Translations under genes and position numbers: made by a program | The notes under the pieces: generated by a model | The model's input: the letters and a program-made list of their open reading frames with translations, nothing else | What the model was told of the DNA's origin: nothing | Databases searched by the model: none | Part shown: positions 35,604-46,139 of the stretch, in pieces | How positions within the stretch are numbered: position 1 is the first letter of the stretch | Layout: each line of letters opens with the position of its first letter | NCBI RefSeq assembly: GCF_029227915.1 | Contig: NC_079879.1 | Coordinates: 8,618,001-8,682,000 of the forward strand | Source of the DNA: Hydractinia symbiolongicarpus | Lineage: Eukaryota; Cnidaria; Hydrozoa; Anthoathecata; Hydractiniidae | Direction of reading: 5' to 3' | DNA: 64,000 nucleotides

Positions 35604-36327
35604 TCTCTTATAATAATACAGAGACTGTGTCTGTCCGACAGGCAAAGTGGATAACATCATTTTCCTTTGATGTCGCCGAAAAACTTATGTCTAATATGTT
35701 AAATTTTCTGATGTTACGGCGCGACGTCAATAACACTACTTTAACGTCAATATCCTATATTAAATTAATGAAGCCATTACAGTGCACCTAAAACTTAGAG
35801 GCCAAATAACTTGAAAACGAGGTAGTGACGTCAATGATTTTTCACCACGTATGTAACTAGGGAGCACCTAGGACCAATTTGGTTAATTTTCCAAAACCTG
35901 GTTTCCCAATCCGTTTTGGAATGGACATGTTGATGACGTCATCAAAAAACCTTTAAACCCCAATATCTCTGCAAGCGTTTGTCAAAAGTACATGATCCTA
36001 TACATTTTCTTGATCATCGTTTCAAGGTCTATACGATGAATGTAACAGGGATATAAATTTCTGAAAAAAAAATTTCGCGTTTTAACGAGCCATTAGCTAC
36101 TGAGGTCAGCAAAATTATATGTCCTTAGTCGTTCGTAGAAAAGATATGATCCTATCCATTATTTTGATCAGCGTTTCAACCTCTACACGTTGCAGGCAAC
36201 GAATAAACTAAATTTCGCCAATTTATTTTTGGATTTGCAATGCTGACGTCAGCAAAACATCTTAAACAACCAACTTTTTCAATGTCCTATTGCCTAAGTG
36301 AATTTTTCCACGGTCTTTATCGACTAG
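35604..36327 (+). mobile_element. Non-autonomous Helitron-like element, copy 2
   Basis: This 724-bp element starts TCTCTTATAATAATACAGAG after an A and ends with GAATTTTTCC, spacer and CTAG before a T. The same 5' and 3' ends occur on the opposite strand at 32243-32819. The extra length of about 147 bp comes from a second, diverged unit (about 36130-36270) repeating the block with ATGATCCTATACATTTTCTT and the TGACGTCAGCAAAA-type end. A (TA)n run follows directly. Confidence 0.75.
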
Positions 36328-36896
36328 TATATATATATATATAATTCTTGTTGAAGGGAGATTTAGTTAGTGAGACATTCGCTAAGTGGGCTGAATTTGC
36401 ACAGTCCTTTCAGTGCCCGGCTTAACACGAGTACAGTATAGTGTATATATATATTTTTGTTCTTCAAAAAGTCGTAAGAGAACAGTAATAGGTTTCTCTA
36501 CTTGTCCTTATATGGTAAATAAACAAATGCTGATGACCAGAGTTTTTGTATTGTCAGGACCAGATTTATTTTTAATTTTATTAATCCTATCTATGACGTC
36601 ATCACTGGTACTGATCAGTTGTATTAAGTTGTTCGGTCATTTTGACAAATTATTATGCTCATTTCAACTTCCGGACTCCAGGTAGTTTAAGTAAAGTAAA
36701 CAAACATGATGTTAAAAATGATGTTTTGGCTTAACTAAAAGCTAGAATGCTTTTTGCAGTGATATGAAAGCATTAGGAATAAAGTATTTAACTTTGAAAT
36801 ATACAAAATACACATCTCTGTATATAAAAAGTGTGCATGGTACTAAACTATTAGATGACAGGCTTGTTGTATATTTCAGGTCTATATAATTCATTG
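36328..36896. other. TWNK upstream region
   Basis: Contains a (TA)n run at about 36328-36343, a CRE-like TGACGTCATC at about 36595, and ACTTCCGGAC at about 36667 (an ETS-type site common in promoters of mitochondrial-function genes). A possible donor CCAG|GTAGTT sits near 36681, ahead of the acceptor TATATTTCAG at 36870-36879. An untranslated first exon ending at about 36681 is possible but unproven. Confidence 0.35.
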
Positions 36897-39008
36897 ATGG
36901 AATTAGGATTGTGTTTGACTTGTCAAACGTTAAGAAGAGCTGGTAAACGTTTTGTTGTAAGTAAACTTTCAAGCAACCATTTTAATGACACGAAAAGAAA
37001 CACTGTTTGTTCTGCTGAAGAGCAAAACATTCGCAAACAAGGGCATGCGATAACTGTAAAACCTGCTGGTTCAGTTTTTATACCAGGTATGAAAATGGCG
37101 CCAAGTGTTTTATTGACTCGAACTTGTCTGAGACATGATATTTTGTTAACAAGAGTACGGGATTTTTCACAACATTGTGTTCGTATTCCTGTACGAAAAC
37201 TTCATACTGTAACTACCAAAGAATGGATCAATCAAAGTGAAATTATGGAAGTTTTAGAAGCAGCTGGGCTTCCTTATAAAAAGCGTTATACCAGTTACGA
37301 AACGATCTGCAAATCTTGCTTCGAAAACAACAGTGTTGGCGTCACAAAAGCAGGTAGTTTAACCATGCTAATCAACAGCCGTAATGGTGAGAATATTTGT
37401 CGTAGTTGCGGCGTAACGTCAACATGGGAGGATTTTAAAAAAAAAGTGAAAATGTCGTCCTACTCTAAAAGTGATACTCTCAAACCTCCTCAAATCGATA
37501 TCATTGAGATTGGCAACGAGTTAAGTGACGATTGGGTGGACTGGGCACAAGCAGTGCGTCACAAGACACTAAACGAGGTTGACACTGCCGCGTTGTCTGG
37601 ACTTAAAATTAACGAATCAACATTAAACGCGTTTCACGTAGGATGCGTTGTGGAGGAGGGTTGCTGTAGTTTATTATTTCCATACTACGACATAACAAGG
37701 ACACGTTTAGTCGCACTGAAAAAATACGACATTGCTTCGCAGAAATGGTCCGTGCTGAAAAAACAAAAACAACTTAGTTTATTCGGCTGGAAAAACGTAC
37801 GCGATGAAGGGAAGAAAGTTGTGCTAACATCGAACGAATTCGATTGCTTAGCTATCACGCAAGCAACTGGAATTCCTTCTTTGGCGTTGCCATTAGGAGC
37901 TTCGACGCTACCACCAGAATGTTTACCGTATTTAGAGCAGTTTGATGAGATTCTGATGTGGTATCGGAATGAATACCAAGCGAGACAAAACATACATCGA
38001 TTTGCCGCTAAATTAAGTTTGTCTCGATGTTTTATGGTTTCGTCAAGTTCTGCCGCGTACGATGTCCTAAATAAATATGGCGACGAGGCTGTGGAGAAGG
38101 TTCTGCACAGTGCTCATCCCTTGTCGCACGACCATATCATAACTTTTAAAGAATTGAGCAGTGAGTTATACAGCGATTTGATGAACACGAAGCAAAACGC
38201 GGGCATTCCTTTTACCAGATTTCCTGTGTTGAACGAATATTTAAAAGGGCATCGTAGAGGGGAACTGACAATTTTTACAGGACCTACAGGTTCTGGAAAA
38301 ACAACATTTTTGAGCGAACTGTCTTTAGATTTATGTATGCAAGGAGTTCGAACGCTGTGGGGGAGTTTTGAAATAAAAAATATCAGACTTGCTAATATAA
38401 TGATGCATCAGCTGTCAGGTTTAGCGCTAGAAAACCACATGTATAAATATGATGACTGGAGTGAAGAATTTGAAGCTTTACCTATGTATCTTATGAACTA
38501 CTACGGTGCAACCGAACTCAAACAAGTGATCGAAACCATCAAGTACGCGGTTTACACCTATGACATAGAACACGTGATTATTGATAATTTGCAATTCATG
38601 ACCACGGTTTCCAGCGGAGAAGATCGCTTTCAACTCATGGACAAGGCTATTGCGGAATTCCGTAAGTGTGCGTCAGATTATAACGTACATATAACTGTCG
38701 TCGTGCATCCCCGCAAAGAAAACGATGGCAGCATTTTACAGACAGCATCCATTTATGGCTCAGCGAAGGCCAGTCAAGAAGCAGACAATGTGTTGATTCT
38801 ACAGAATTCAGATAAACTTTCCATGCAGGTATCAAAAAACCGGTTTTGTGGCTCCATTGGTGTAATACCGTTAAGTTTTCATCCGGAATCTTTATGTCTA
38901 TCCGGGTTTCATCGAAATGTAGCAACTGGAGAAGCAATATTACCGGCGTTAAAAGTGAAAAGACCGGTGCAAAATCTTAAAATAGTTAGAAAACCGCAAA
39001 AGTATTAG
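36897..39008 (+). CDS. TWNK: Twinkle, mitochondrial replicative DNA helicase
   Basis: Twinkle is the hexameric 5'-3' helicase that unwinds mtDNA ahead of Pol gamma in the matrix. I start at 36897, the first ATG after the acceptor at 36879, giving 703 residues against 684 in human. The basic N-terminus fits a mitochondrial presequence. A primase-like half follows: a zinc-ribbon pattern C138-x2-C141 ... C168-x2-C171, then a TOPRIM-like region with Asn-Glu-Phe-Asp. The helicase half is strongly conserved: the segment Leu-Lys-Gly-His-Arg-Arg-Gly-Glu-Leu-Thr, Walker A GPTGSGKT at 462-469, WGSFEI after it, Walker B IIDNLQF (Asp563), HPRKE, and GSAKASQEADNVLILQ. The coding region is one uninterrupted exon. 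The TOPRIM metal-binding motif is not intact (Trp-Tyr-Arg-Asn where acidic residues are expected), so primase activity is unlikely. It has no same-strand neighbour nearby. Confidence 0.96.
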   Translation: MELGLCLTCQTLRRAGKRFVVSKLSSNHFNDTKRNTVCSAEEQNIRKQGHAITVKPAGSVFIPGMKMAPSVLLTRTCLRHDILLTRVRDFSQHCVRIPVRKLHTVTTKEWINQSEIMEVLEAAGLPYKKRYTSYETICKSCFENNSVGVTKAGSLTMLINSRNGENICRSCGVTSTWEDFKKKVKMSSYSKSDTLKPPQIDIIEIGNELSDDWVDWAQAVRHKTLNEVDTAALSGLKINESTLNAFHVGCVVEEGCCSLLFPYYDITRTRLVALKKYDIASQKWSVLKKQKQLSLFGWKNVRDEGKKVVLTSNEFDCLAITQATGIPSLALPLGASTLPPECLPYLEQFDEILMWYRNEYQARQNIHRFAAKLSLSRCFMVSSSSAAYDVLNKYGDEAVEKVLHSAHPLSHDHIITFKELSSELYSDLMNTKQNAGIPFTRFPVLNEYLKGHRRGELTIFTGPTGSGKTTFLSELSLDLCMQGVRTLWGSFEIKNIRLANIMMHQLSGLALENHMYKYDDWSEEFEALPMYLMNYYGATELKQVIETIKYAVYTYDIEHVIIDNLQFMTTVSSGEDRFQLMDKAIAEFRKCASDYNVHITVVVHPRKENDGSILQTASIYGSAKASQEADNVLILQNSDKLSMQVSKNRFCGSIGVIPLSFHPESLCLSGFHRNVATGEAILPALKVKRPVQNLKIVRKPQKY

Positions 39009-39210
39009 ATATATATTATTTTCGTGTTTTGTATTTTTTTGTAATTTTTATACATCAATTATATTTTCATAATTATCCCTTGAAAGCAGAAGTATAGACT
39101 TTACTATTAGTTTCATTTCTGAACCCTGAAATAATATTTTCAAATTCCAGCATTTTCTGCGTACGATACATTAGCGAGAATGTGCTGAAATTTAGTGAAA
39201 TTTAATACCC

Positions 39211-39216
39211 AATAAA
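39211..39216 (+). terminator. Poly(A) signal of TWNK
   Basis: AATAAA about 205 nt after the TWNK stop codon; the first clear canonical signal on this strand. Confidence 0.5.
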
Positions 39217-39371
39217 CTTTCAAATAAGAGCATCATTCACAAAAATACATACTCGTAAAACTTGTCTTGAATTCATGATCGAGAAAATACCTCAGGGCAG
39301 ATACTTTAATACACAAAATTTTACAAGGAAAAAAGGTGAAATTTTAGGGAATAAACTTTCGTGGTAGAATT

Positions 39372-39488
39372 AACCTCGTTCCCATAGCATTTCGGCTTGT
39401 TGATAAAGTTGATAGAGGCGAAAAGAATCTTATTGTTGGCCACTCCGTAAAAACGGCTCAGGGGCCACAAGACCCTGGAGACGAGGTT
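39372..39488. repeat. Palindromic 'CCTCGTCCCAGG' element
   Basis: Begins AACCTCGTTCCCATAGC and ends GACCCTGGAGACGAGGTT, so the ends are inverted. The inner GGCCACTCCGTAAAAACGGC and GGCCACAAGACC match the element at 44100-44191 in reverse orientation. Confidence 0.7.
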
Positions 39489-40422
39489 GTGGCAGATCAT
39501 GTTTTTTGCAAATGTTGCGATTTTAGCATGTAAAACTTCAGCAATTAAAAAAAAAATCGCACCCTTTAAATACATACAATAAATACAAAAGGACAAAAAA
39601 TATTTTATTTTACTCATGCGTTGTTCATAACGTTAACGCAAAAAAGTCGGAACTGTGGTTTATTTCGGGTTCTAGAAGGAATGTCTATTTTGCGTGGAAC
39701 GGTGTCGTGTTTGCTTTAAGGGATATATAAAGCAAAACGAGGTCGTTTAAATTTAAATATACTTTGCTTCGCTTTGGGCTTGGCCGCGAGCAGGATTTGT
39801 GTAACCTTTATTTTTCTGTTTTATGATAACAGATTCAAAACGCGAGGTTCTGTTGCATTTAAAGATAAAGCATCAAAAATATTGATGAAAGATTTCTACA
39901 TCTTCATGTGAAGTAAATTGTTTATAGTAGAGAGACTTTTAGTCTTCGGTGGTAAATGGCTGACGCACTTCCTTTGAAGACTGTTTCCTCCAAAAAAGAT
40001 TTTTTTTTCACAGCCCGATATGTTCTTAGTTTAAAATGTATTGTACCGTATTAGTCGTTAGTATGTTCTAAACAGCAGACGTATTGTTTTCACACGAAAT
40101 CCCAGCCTGATATTCTTGTAAGAAATCGTGTGCATTATCAATAAAAAAATTGGCACAAAAATGGTAATTACTTGCCCAAAATTTAGTCGCTTTTTACTGA
40201 TTAGATTGTACTAAAACAGTCACTTTTTGCTGACGTTTTGAAAAAAATTAATCAGAAATAATTTTTCTTTCAAAGTGAGCAATTTATGAATGCGAAGGGA
40301 ATTCTGCTTTTTATACAAAAAATTGCAACCGAAAATGTAAAGTGAAGATTTGTAATGTATTTGTAATATATTTTTAACTTCTAAGGTATACAATGGTAAA
40401 ACGTTACAAAAAGTTCTAATAT
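39489..40422. other. Gene-free stretch
   Basis: No supported feature. Confidence 0.5.
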
Positions 40423-40860
40423 CGTAATGCTTCGAATAAACGCGGGGCGTTTATTAAATTTTTTGACATTTTTGAGGGGCGTCTATTCGAGAGGGCGTTT
40501 AAAAGAGGGGGGCGTTTATTAAATTTTTTACACTTCGTCTTTTTTGCAGTTGTTAAGTATACCTATAATATATATCTTCACAACAGAAAATAAAAGATAT
40601 TCACATGTTTTAAAGAATGAACTTCAAAAGCAAAAAGCTAAGTTCCAACCTTAAACCAAAGATTTAGGAGAAAAGTAAGTAAGTAAGTATACTTTTACAA
40701 TCGCCTCGAATAAACGCCCCTTTTGAGGGAGGGGCGCCTATTCGAGGGGGGCGTCTATTAGAGGGGGGGCCTTTATTTATAAAATGACTGATAAAGAGGA
40801 GGGGCGTCTATTCGAGGGGGGAGCGTTTAATAGAAGGGGGCGTTTATTCGAAGCATTACG
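40423..40860. mobile_element. TIR element with GGGGCGTTTATT repeats
   Basis: A perfect 21-bp terminal inverted repeat (40423-40443 and 40840-40860; starts CGTAATGCTTCGAATAAAC) bounds a 438-bp element flanked by TA-containing sequence. The inside is built from repeated GGGGCGTCTATTCGAGGGG-like units and a short (AAGT)n run at about 40675-40688. It has no coding capacity, so it is a MITE-type element. Related G-rich fragments are at about 44028-44090 and 63238-63300. Confidence 0.8.
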
Positions 40861-41162
40861 GTACGTTAAAATTTAAAATACACAAACAAAAAAATAGAAG
40901 AGAGAAAAAAAAATAATATATCAATGCCATTATACCTTTAAGTCAGAAGACTTATAGCAGACAAAAAAGTCTTATCATTCAGAACCTGCGGACGCTATGC
41001 GTAGTTCACGAGCTTGTCGAAAGAGAAATGTTAACTTTTGGCTCAATTAGCTGACGTATATGTAATATTTACAACTTGTTTAAAATATTAGTAAAAAGAT
41101 AAAGGATAAAGTGTAAGTGCAAACATTAGTTTGAATTCGAAAAAGGATGATGAATATTGTTA
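40861..41162. other. Gene-free stretch
   Basis: No supported feature. Confidence 0.5.
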
Positions 41163-41960
41163 TTAAAAGAAGGATGTTTCTTCTTGTAGACAACACAAAA
41201 TAAATTTTTTCACTTTTGATTGAAAAGTTTTAAAACAGCATTTGTCCTGTAAGATTGATGGTTTTATTTTGGATATCTTGTTCCAGATATATGGGCCGCG
41301 ATACGAAATGGAAAATCGACTGAGCTTAGTTTTCCTAAATGGCGTGTAATACAACCCAGTAGATCTAGTGATATATTTGTTTTTCATCACATGAAACGTG
41401 TTTGAGAACACCACAAGGACTTCTTTTTTTCTTGACCTGTACATAAAACAAAGTGCCGGAAAGATATTTATTGCAAATATGTTCATACCTTGAAAGAAAG
41501 GCTTTGAATGTGTCAACTTGTATTGAAAAGTAATTATTCTCGTGGCGTTAGAGAGACTCCAATTTAGTTTTGTGAGTACTACCCCAAACTATGTTCCATA
41601 GTAGCTGTGAATAAAAGAGTAATATAAATGTATGAGACATTGTTCAATACATGACTAGCCTTATAGAAAATACCAATAGATTTAAAAGTTTTTGAGTTAA
41701 TGATAATGATATGTTTATCCCAGGTTTACATTCTCATCAAGTATAACACCTAGAAATTTAATATCTGTCACGCGGTGAACTTTATCAATTCCTACTGCCA
41801 GTTCTGGAAGTGGATAAATTATATTTTTCTTTTTGTGTGTTTGATGAAAAAGGATGTATTTAGTCTTTTTATATTCAACAAAAGTTTGTTTGAATCAAAC
41901 CAGTCCTTTAATTTCGCTAGTTCTGTGTTCATCGTCCGCGAACATAATCGGCTGGAGTAT
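41163..41960 (-). mobile_element. LINE relic (RT and C-terminal region)
   Basis: On the minus strand this reads as the end of a CR1/jockey-type reverse transcriptase. It starts at a Phe-Ala-Asp-Asp box (about 41931-41945), then after a deletion has Glu-Leu-Ala-Lys-Leu-Lys-Asp-Trp-Phe and Lys-Lys-Thr-Lys-Tyr, a Phe-Leu-Gly-Val motif near 41730, several stops and shifts, and finally an open 117-codon C-terminal part (41163-41516) with Ser-Tyr-Arg-Gly-Pro-Tyr-Ile-Trp-Asn, a hallmark of the LINE ORF2 C-terminus. It is clearly dead. It is a different lineage from the LINE at 29-30 kb, which has YADD and a zinc finger. Confidence 0.85.
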
Positions 41961-42375
41961 ATTAGAGCAATTTATTAGGTTGTTTACGTATATCCAACCA
42001 CTCTTATTCTAGAGGCTCTTTAGTTTTCAAGTTTACAGATAAAAAGAAAACAAAGAAAGCAAAACCTGCACGTAATAGTCTGTAAAATGGTTTGTCGGTA
42101 ATAACGTTTTTTTGGTTCGATTGATCTATGTACTATCTGTCTGTGAGCTAAAGATGTAAGCTTCGTGTCTGTTGGATTTTCAACGGTTAAAGTCACAAAT
42201 TATTTTGCATCGAAATTTTAGATGTTTGGTGCGGATCCGGGGAACTTAAATTTCAACTACAGTTATCTTTATACGTTTTTATCTTTCTTGCGCATGCTGC
42301 TAAAGTTTTCTACCATTGCCTTTTTCCGCATTCTCAGCTTTATATATCTGCACTGTCACAGTACGACATCAATTA
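41961..42375. other. Gene-free spacer
   Basis: No supported feature between the LINE relic and the Harbinger-like element. Confidence 0.5.
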
Positions 42376-42981
42376 GGGGCTGATTAAGTGAGCTGGCTCG
42401 TTTAGGCGGGCTGATAATTTTGTGCCATCACATGAGGAAAACTCGGCCCAGCTAAGCGGGCTGAAATTGAGTCACGTGACTTTGTTTATGTTTTGCGCGG
42501 TAACAAAGATGGCGTCTTTTCCTCATTTATCCTTGCACTAAATTTATTCCTTTCATCCTCATTTAATAAATCTGTTGGGATAACAGAAACTTCTACTGAT
42601 TTATCATCACAGTTTGGCCATTGATAAACGAATTTCTGAATATAATCTTGGCTTATTAGTATCGAAATCTTGACACATAAAATCATATTTGAATTCCAGG
42701 AGGCAAGACAACAAATCGTCAATGAATTCAGGTTCCCAGCGAAAGTTTTTTCTCACTTTTTTTGCTCCAGAAGGAACAGCTGTAGTATTTCCCGCAATAT
42801 TGATCTTTTAAAAGTTTAGGCATGCGGACGAGCTAAAAAATCAGCATGGTTAGCTGGGTTGGAGCAATCACATGATAAATTTCCAGCCCGCCTAACCGCG
42901 ATCTCGGTTCAACAAAGCGGGATCTTGGCAAACCGGGCCAGTCCGCTTAACCGGGCCAGCTCACCTCATGTGATCAACCCG
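42376..42981. mobile_element. PIF/Harbinger-like element with TTA target duplication
   Basis: The ends are inverted: the left reads GGGGCTGAT...GTGAGCTGGCTCGTTTA and the right, reversed, reads CGGGTTGATCACATGAGGTG then GAGCTGGCCCGGTTA. TTA flanks both ends (42373-42375 and 42982-42984), matching the TWA target of PIF/Harbinger. The 606-bp element holds a coding remnant on the minus strand and several GGCCC/GGGCC palindromes near the right end. Confidence 0.65.
42607..42812 (-). pseudogene. Coding remnant inside the Harbinger-like element
   Basis: The minus-strand frame from about 42812 to a stop at 42607-42609 encodes roughly 68 residues with no start Met. It includes Trp-Glu-Pro-Glu-Phe-Ile-Asp-Asp-Leu-Leu and Asp-Phe-Asp-Thr-Asn-Lys-Pro-Arg-Leu-Tyr, a helical pattern like the Myb/MADF-type DNA-binding accessory proteins that travel with Harbinger transposases. 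A second minus frame continues further (42486-42722), suggesting a frameshift. Family assignment is tentative. Confidence 0.5.
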
Positions 42982-44099
42982 TTAGATTTCACCCACACAA
43001 AGAAACTTCCATAACCTCCCCAACCTGTTAAGTCATGTCCGCTGAAATATTTGGACAGTATAGGCGAAGTAACTTTTATATATCTCAAAAACATGTTTAC
43101 TCATAACGTCATCATCTTGAAAGAGTTGCACTGGACAACAATACCATATTTCAGACTGTATATATGGAGATGAAAACGGACAAAAAACAGGATGTCTAGT
43201 TATACCTTATGTCAATCAAAACAATGTGTTGGTCCAAAAAAATAAAGATGGATAAAATCATATTAAGTTCCACTAAAGCACTGTCAGGACGAGTAACCAA
43301 TCGTCATGCCAGAATAAGTACAAAGATAAATTCCACCGCATAGAAAATAACTAAATTTTTAATAGTAACTGACCGTCGTTTTTCTATCAGCCACAGCTTT
43401 TGTGACGCATCGCCTCTCAACAAGCCATAGTGAAATGGCATCCAAAACTCAATCCCTACGCGTTCAGGGAAGAGAGGTGTGTTTAGAAAGCAAGCAAGGA
43501 CCTTGGTAGTCTTGGTTCCCTAAATTGTTTTGTATGAATATCCAGTCCAATTTTCTCAAAGCAATAGTTCATTTTGTTCATCTAAAATTAACCGTTAAAA
43601 TGTTACTGCTTGACCACATATTCCGGATAGCAATTCATAAATTAGACGGTCAATGGAAATGAGCCTTGTTGATTCCAAACTTGAGCTACCGAGGTTTAAG
43701 TTTTCTTGGTCATTGGCAATTTTGTGAGCGACGAGATACAGTAGTGCAAATGCGTGCTCACAGCTATTGGAAAACCTTTCTGTAACGCCACACTAAAACG
43801 CTAGTCAAATTCCACAGGTTTAACATTTATCTTATTTAAATATTTTTGATATTAGAAAACACAACCTTTGCTCAAAAACATCTTTGTTCTTAAACTCTAC
43901 AGCACAAAGTTTCATCAACTTCATTTTTTATTTTACGACCATTGTGTTTTCCTAACACAAAAGCTTTAACATAACACAAAAATTAGATTTTTTATAAGGG
44001 ACCCTTCCAATTTACCACCCCTCTTAAATAAGCGCCCACCCTAAATGATAAAATTTCTAATAAGCGTCCCGGGTGCTTAATCGAGCATTTAAAGTAACA
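42982..44099. other. Gene-free stretch
   Basis: No coding exon seen. A GC-richer fragment at about 44028-44090 (AAATAAGCGCCC, AATAAGCGTCCC) is related to the element at 40.4-40.9 kb. Confidence 0.5.
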
Positions 44100-44191
44100 C
44101 AACCTCGTCTCCACGGTCTTGTGGTTCCTGAGTCGTTATTACAGAGTGGCCAACTTCTTCAACAAGGCAAAATGCCCTGGGAACGAGGTTG
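44100..44191. repeat. Palindromic 'CCTCGTCCCAGG' element
   Basis: CAACCTCGTCTCCACGG at one end and CCCTGGGAACGAGGTTG at the other. The inner GGTCTTGTGG and GAGTGGCCAAC match, in reverse orientation, the element at 39372-39488. Confidence 0.75.
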
Positions 44192-45836
44192 AGAGTAACA
44201 GTAAAAAACTTTTGTGACGTTATTCGTTTTTTCGTGATTTAGGAAACTAAAACACTTCTTTTTCCAGAGCTTTAAGATTTTTATATTGTGAATTGATGCC
44301 ACTTGTTTGGCAGATATTACGAAATGCGAGGTTTAATTCAACCTACCCACTCATCCCATTGTTCAAAAAATTTGGCAGTTTAAAGACTTGTTGTTGAACC
44401 TGTGTCGAGTGACACTTTTGTGTTTTTGCTTGTTGAGCATGGTTTCTATCTGCTCTCACATTATTATACACAACCAACTGTGTTTTTGCATTTTCCTTTT
44501 TCTAACGTGAAATTTGTGCAAGAAACATAGTACATATACCCCTTTTCCTCCCTACACTTTCTTTAACCTGCACCCCTATCCTGCATCCTACTCGACTTTT
44601 TGTGCCTTATATATAAAATATATAAAAAGAGGTTGTTTGAATCCACAGCTTTAAAGCTTAAATGGTTACCTTGAATAACAAAATTGGCGAATTTTAACAA
44701 TATTTCACAATTATGTCAGAAATTTCTCCTTTTCTCTACGACATTATGCGGTATTTTACGGCAAGGGTGATTAAAATGAATGTCTTGAAGTCTGAATCAA
44801 CCTCGTCCCTTTTTACCTTTTGGATAAGAGAGAACACGTGTTGCAAAAACGCGAACAGCCTGAGAAAGAAGTTAGTTCCGAATAATAAAAAATTATTGTA
44901 TATTTTAGGCGATATTAAGTACTTTTTAATAACTCTGGGTGACTTTGAGTGTTTTGGAGTGGTAGGTAAAGTTGGATACTTTTGATATGTTGGTAGTTTT
45001 GGTCCCTTTTCTTAAAAAAAGGTTTTAAAACAAAATCTTATTACTTCTTACTGACTATCAATTTCGTTTCCACGGTTTGAGAGATTATTTATATTCAGAG
45101 AAATCCGTTCAAATAGAAAAGTACTAATAATCCATGGGTACGAGGTCGTGTGTAAATTATCCAACCTGTTTGTATTGCAACAAAATTATTTAACAAAAAC
45201 AGAACATCTATTATTTAAAATTGTCGGCGTCAGGCGACTAACTACTAAAGGGTTCAGTTTAGCCCAGGACCGCATTAAAAATCAAATAAAACAGATAATA
45301 ACAAAAATAAAAAGGTAAAAAAAGCGGAGGTGAATGTCTTTAGTTGATAGAAAAACTATATGGTTTTATTGCTGGGTAGATATAAGGAGTACCATCTTGG
45401 TAAGCAAGCCATAGTTAAAGCTTGTTTTCATTCGACTTTATGTTCTGTTAGTGCGTGTGATTTAGACAAAATGTGTAATTTTGTCAAAGTGCGCACGCGC
45501 TAACAAAAAAGATCTTGAGCTTTTTGCGCTACGTGGAAAATAAGCCTTAAGTTGGAGTGATGTTTTGTAGAGCACAGAACATCGGCATTAATGATTTAGA
45601 GAGATGTGAAAATATACATACAAATGGCCACAATCTTGGCATATTTATACGTTGTTCATTTGCAAAGAACTTTCAAATATTATTTTCCGCTGATAATAGC
45701 TTTTTTTGTTTCTTGCGTTTATCGGCATCTAGGAATGTGTACGCGGGTTTTAGCTTAGGTCAAATACTTTTTCTCTTTTACAACAAGCTCAATTGTTTTT
45801 TACTTATTGCTTGTTTCTTAGGAAAGCCAAATACAT
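44192..45836. other. Gene-free stretch
   Basis: No supported coding exon. The open frame at 44713-44985 lacks any domain. Fragmentary 'CCTCGTCCC' and 'ACGAGGTCG' motifs occur at about 44800 and 45140. Confidence 0.45.
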
Positions 45837-46041
45837 GTGTATGGTTTCTCGTTGGGCTAGTGTGTCAATCAAAATTTTTAAGAAGTCACCAGATAAGCAA
45901 AGTGTCAGCAACTATGACTTTCATATTATTTCAAAGGGTAAACTTAATAGCAAAAGTTTTAAGCTCAAACTTCCATCTAAAAAGACTGTAGGAGAAGTCA
46001 AATTGATTCTCCTGAGCAGTAAAGAACTTTTTTTGCGTTGT
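45823..46041 (+). CDS. Candidate lysine-rich 3'-terminal exon
   Basis: TTGCTTGTTTCTTAG (ending 45822) provides a good acceptor. An open frame of about 72 codons follows in split-codon phase to a TAA at 46039-46041. The product is Lys/Ser-rich with alternating hydrophobic residues, resembling beta strands, and has no recognised domain. AATAAA at 46134-46139 would be the poly(A) signal. I could not find a matching upstream exon. Confidence 0.3.
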
Positions 46042-46139
46042 TAAACTCACGTGCACAATATTCTAATTTTACTCTATTTCATTAGCGTAAAAAGTTTTGC
46101 ATATCAATAATCTTATTGCAGTTGGTCGTGTCTAATAAA

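Noticed and set aside
36855-36896. More upstream start for TWNK at 36855
   Set aside because: That ATG lies before a clear TATATTTCAG acceptor, so it is probably intronic; the next in-frame ATG at 36897 is preferred.
45557-45991. 144-codon plus-strand ORF as a single-exon gene
   Set aside because: Composition is that of random AT-rich sequence; only the other frame after the acceptor at 45822 looks protein-like.
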